From Clostridiales bacterium (GTDB lineage: Bacteria; Bacillota; Clostridia; Peptostreptococcales; Anaerovoracaceae), in NCBI GenBank assembly GCA_012515135.1, contig JAAYYX010000194.1:1-7620 (forward strand): DNA of 7,620 bases. Reading direction: 5' to 3'. Below, in pieces: positions 6,232 through 7,620 of this stretch. The position numbers and the translations under genes are program-made. A model generated the notes under the pieces. That model saw nothing but the letters and a program-made list of their open reading frames with translations. It had not been told where the DNA came from and searched no databases. Numbering within the stretch: position 1 is the stretch's first letter; the number at the start of each line of letters is the position of its first letter.

Positions 6232-7071
6232 GTGTTAAAGAGAATAGCAAGAGTGACAGCACTCATATTGATATTAGCGGTTTTCACAAGCGGTGCGCTT
6301 GCGGTGACTGTTGATTTTGGTTATGGGGCAACCGGCAAGACAAGCAAAAAAGTAACCAAAAAAATAAGCAAAAAAGTCATAAAAACAAAAAAAGCAGCAA
6401 AGAAGACATATAAGAAGACAAAAAAAACAACTATAAAATACGGAACAAAAACAATAAAAAACACAAGCACCCAGAAAGTAACACAGAAAAAGACAATAAA
6501 CAAAAAAGTAGTTACCACAGCAAAGAAGAAGCAGAAAAAGAAGATAGTAAAAACCATAAAAACTACTACTACATATACAACTACAACAGCAAAAACTGCC
6601 GTAGCGACAGCAGATATAACGACGACAAACCAACTGAAAAAGACAGTTACTCCTGCTCTGGCAAATGCATTTGACAGACTGGGCTTCACAATAAAGATAG
6701 AACCCGATGCAAGATATGCCGGGATATTCAGTACTTCAAAACGTTACATAGGGCTTCAGGCTGTAAGCACAGGAGTATTCAGACACGAAATGGGGCATTT
6801 CTTAAGCACATTAAAAAACAAAGCTGCAAAGACAAGAGCTTTCCAGGCAATATATCAGGAAGAAAAGAGTAAGTACACGGGAAGCAACAGATCTTATGTA
6901 ACGAGCACTTCGGATGAATACTTCGCCGAATCCTACAGGAACTACCTGGAAAACGGAGCAAAACTACAGGCAGAAAGACCTAAAACTTATAGCTATATAA
7001 ATGAGCAGGCTGCCGGAATAACAGAAGAAGACATAACAAGGACATACAATCAGTACAGCTGGGCCTGGTAA
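6232..7071 (+). CDS. Secreted ATLF/PPEP-like zinc metalloprotease with lysine-rich linker
   Basis: From GTG 6232 this is 279 residues. Residues 1-24 form a signal peptide (LKR, hydrophobic core, GALA). Residues 36-110 hold 32 lysines and no acidic residue, rich also in Thr; 111-119 is nearly all Thr. The catalytic domain starts near 137. It has HEMGH (185-189), and a Tyr-x6-Glu module at Y222 and E229 inside YVTSTSDEYFAES. From memory this matches the catalytic Tyr728 and zinc ligand Glu735 of anthrax lethal factor (YGRTNEAEFFAEA). RPKTYSYINEQ (249-259) matches the lethal factor ending APKTFQFINDQ. C. difficile PPEP-1, which cleaves Pro-Pro bonds in surface adhesins and is c-di-GMP-regulated, belongs to this fold. 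Family membership is well supported; Pro-Pro specificity is inference. The protein lacks an LPxTG motif and should be secreted or wall-bound through the basic linker. Confidence 0.85.
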   Translation: MLKRIARVTALILILAVFTSGALAVTVDFGYGATGKTSKKVTKKISKKVIKTKKAAKKTYKKTKKTTIKYGTKTIKNTSTQKVTQKKTINKKVVTTAKKKQKKKIVKTIKTTTTYTTTTAKTAVATADITTTNQLKKTVTPALANAFDRLGFTIKIEPDARYAGIFSTSKRYIGLQAVSTGVFRHEMGHFLSTLKNKAAKTRAFQAIYQEEKSKYTGSNRSYVTSTSDEYFAESYRNYLENGAKLQAERPKTYSYINEQAAGITEEDITRTYNQYSWAW

Positions 7072-7116
7072 AAACAAGTCAAAAGGGCAAGAATTTGCTT
7101 ACAAAATACAAGAAGG

Positions 7117-7150
7117 AAACCCGAATAACTGCGAGTATTTGGGTTTTTTT
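7117..7150 (+). terminator. Intrinsic terminator of the protease gene
   Basis: The stem AACCCGAATA (7118-7127) with TATTTGGGTT (7136-7145) makes ten pairs including one G-T, with an eight-base loop and T to 7150, then six more T after one C. It ends the protease transcript 47 bases after its stop, so the next leader depends on its own promoter. The stretch 7072-7116 before it shows no gene. Confidence 0.92.
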
Positions 7151-7236
7151 CTTTTTTGGATCAAAAGACAACGGTAAAATGCTTATAATGAAATCCCTTG
7201 AACTCTTACAAAAAAAATCTTTTTTCTAAAAAAACC

Positions 7237-7264
7237 TTGACATTTTCCCGAAAAGGCGTATTCT
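7237..7264 (+). promoter_or_regulatory. Promoter of the second riboswitch leader, with A/T-rich upstream element
   Basis: A perfect -35 TTGACA (7237-7242), a 16-base spacer and TATTCT (7259-7264) give a start near 7271. Runs of A and T at 7210-7234 directly upstream resemble an UP element. The stretch 7151-7209 shows nothing else I can support. Confidence 0.75.
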
Positions 7265-7284
7265 TTTTGTAGGGAAAGAGATTA

Positions 7285-7319
7285 TGAGACAATTACAGGC
7301 GGATATTTTATTTGTCTCA
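7285..7319 (+). repeat. 8-bp inverted repeat at the start of the second leader
   Basis: TGAGACAA (7285-7292) and TTGTCTCA (7312-7319) are perfect inverted copies with 19 bases between. No T run follows, so this is not a terminator. It could be a 5' stem that protects the transcript or insulates aptamer 3, or a protein operator just downstream of the start site. Confidence 0.55.
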
Positions 7320-7323
7320 AAGA

Positions 7324-7427
7324 ATCGAAAAAGGCAAAGCAGTCGTGAGGCTGTGGCGCAAAACTACAGGGTCTTGGGGTAAAACAATAATAGGGTGCAT
7401 AATTAACCAAGATAGCCAGCTGCCGAT
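7324..7427 (+). promoter_or_regulatory. Class I cyclic-di-GMP riboswitch (GEMM-I), aptamer 3
   Basis: GGCAAAGCAG leads into a stem 7340-7344/7349-7353 capped by a GTGA tetraloop. The conserved GGCGCAAAAC, AGGGTCTT, and on the 3' side AAGATAGCC and GCTGCCG follow. The second hairpin pairs TCTTGG (7372-7377) with CCAAGA (7407-7412) around a 29-base A-rich loop and lacks the CTAAG/TATGG tetraloop receptor of aptamers 1 and 2. P1 is short (7324-7327/7424-7427). The 3' end AGCTGCC (7418-7424) is also the 5' arm of terminator 3, so aptamer folding and termination exclude each other. This is the layout of an ON switch. Confidence 0.88.
7333..7377 (+). repeat. 45-base direct repeat within aptamer 3 (copy at 7472-7516, one mismatch)
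   Basis: 44 of 45 bases match 7472-7516; the difference is G7339 against A7478. The repeat covers the first hairpin and the central conserved segment. It is much closer to its partner than to aptamers 1 and 2. Confidence 0.92.
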
Positions 7428-7449
7428 CATAAAGATAGGCAGCTTTTTT
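7418..7449 (+). terminator. Intrinsic terminator 3, overlapping the 3' end of aptamer 3
   Basis: AGCTGCC (7418-7424) pairs with GGCAGCT (7438-7444); ATC (7426-7428) and GAT (7434-7436) can extend the stem. T runs from 7444 to 7449. The 5' arm is part of the aptamer core. Confidence 0.88.
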
Positions 7450-7460
7450 AATAGCTGTAT

Positions 7461-7568
7461 GTAATGAAAAGGGCAAAACAGTCGTGAGGCTGTGGCGCAA
7501 AACTACAGGGTCTTGGAGAAATACTATCAATTTAAAGGATCAATACCAAGATAGCCAGTTACCGTTAC
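7461..7568 (+). promoter_or_regulatory. Class I cyclic-di-GMP riboswitch (GEMM-I), aptamer 4
   Basis: P1 pairs GTAATG (7461-7466) with CGTTAC (7563-7568), six pairs with one G-T. The GTGA-capped hairpin, GGCGCAAAAC and TCTTGG/CCAAGA hairpin (7511-7516/7546-7551, again a 29-base loop) match aptamer 3, though the loop sequence differs. AGCCAGTTACCG closes the core. The P1 3' strand lies inside the 5' arm of terminator 4, so a ligand-stabilised P1 would prevent termination: a likely ON switch. Confidence 0.9.
7472..7516 (+). repeat. 45-base direct repeat within aptamer 4 (copy of 7333-7377)
   Basis: Copy of 7333-7377 with one mismatch. See that entry. Confidence 0.92.
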
Positions 7569-7593
7569 TTCCGAAAAAAACGGTAACTTTTTT
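7557..7593 (+). terminator. Intrinsic terminator 4, overlapping P1 of aptamer 4
   Basis: A perfect ten-pair stem, AGTTACCGTT (7557-7566) with AACGGTAACT (7579-7588), has a 12-base loop and T from 7588 to 7593. Bases 7563-7566 are shared with the aptamer P1, and all of 7557-7564 lie in the aptamer 3' core. Confidence 0.92.
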
Positions 7594-7620
7594 ATTTGCG
7601 CTCCCGGCAAAAAAAGTTAC

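Larger units (their letters stand above)
7271..7620 (+). other. Second leader with two riboswitches; controlled gene lies beyond the window
   Basis: This gene-free leader of at least 350 bases holds an 8-bp inverted repeat, aptamer 3, terminator 3, aptamer 4 and terminator 4. No start codon with a ribosome binding site follows terminator 4 before the window ends, so the regulated gene is unseen. Confidence 0.75.

Noticed and set aside
6132..6314. A 60-residue frame overlapping terminator 2 and the protease start
   Set aside because: It reads through the terminator stem and the ribosome binding site in another frame, and its product has no recognisable features.
7179..7229. A 16-codon frame from ATG 7179 before the second promoter
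   Set aside because: Low complexity (poly-A and poly-T at its end), no ribosome binding site and no sign of a promoter serving it.
7284..7382. A 32-codon reading frame from ATG 7284 through aptamer 3, with AGGGA just upstream
   Set aside because: Its codons are the conserved aptamer sequence, and translation would destroy the aptamer. The equivalent frame in aptamer 4 stops after seven codons, so it is not kept as a coding feature.
5817..7516. The repeated 32- and 45-base units as a CRISPR array or mobile repeats
   Set aside because: Only two copies of each, unequal spacing, and each copy folds as a class I c-di-GMP aptamer with its own terminator.
7282..7530. An 82-residue minus-strand frame across aptamers 3 and 4
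   Set aside because: It contains a repeated peptide only because the two aptamers are repeated DNA; it has no start signals.
5811..7568. cGAMP-selective (GEMM-Ib) riboswitches
   Set aside because: All four keep the two G before CAAA, whereas the cGAMP variants I know of change a G here to A. Ligand choice still rests on sequence alone.

Overview
The window looks like chromosome from a low-GC Gram-positive anaerobe of the Clostridia. The grounds are the strong AGGAGG-like ribosome binding sites, heavy use of ATA and AGA codons, RNase M5 (rnmV), a lipoteichoic-acid-synthase family enzyme, and four class I cyclic-di-GMP (GEMM-I) riboswitches. I cannot name a species. All genes read on the + strand.

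Positions 1-1304 hold the C-terminal part of an FtsX-type ABC transporter permease, cut by the left edge. An extended -10 promoter then starts a tight housekeeping and envelope operon: divIC-like septum protein (1364-1843), rnmV (1824-2348), rsmA (2317-3192), an LTA-synthase-like membrane enzyme (3180-5162) and a RimJ/RimL-type GNAT acetyltransferase (5185-5718). The first four genes overlap end to start, which suggests translational coupling. The operon joins cell division, rRNA maturation and modification, and envelope polymer synthesis.

From about 5760 to the end the window is a c-di-GMP-controlled locus. A consensus promoter (TTGACA-17-TATAGT) starts a long leader with two class I c-di-GMP aptamers in series (5811-5893, 6009-6092), each followed by its own intrinsic terminator. 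Next comes a secreted zincin (6232-7071). It has a signal peptide, a very lysine-rich linker and a catalytic domain that aligns by motif with the anthrax lethal factor / Pro-Pro endopeptidase (ATLF/PPEP) family. After the gene's terminator, a second promoter (TTGACA-16-TATTCT) starts another leader with two more class I aptamers (7324-7427, 7461-7568). In these the terminator's 5' arm is the aptamer's own 3' end. The gene they control lies beyond the right edge.

The most interesting reading is a reciprocal c-di-GMP switch. The upstream pair folds as OFF switches (ligand favours termination of the protease message). The downstream pair folds as ON switches (ligand blocks termination). In Clostridioides difficile the protease PPEP-1 is turned off by c-di-GMP while its adhesin substrates are turned on, through riboswitches of different classes. 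This locus would achieve the same logic with four class I aptamers in two tandem pairs, and it predicts a surface protein, perhaps the protease's substrate, just past position 7620. The aptamers and motifs can be seen in the sequence. The switching direction and the unseen substrate are inference.
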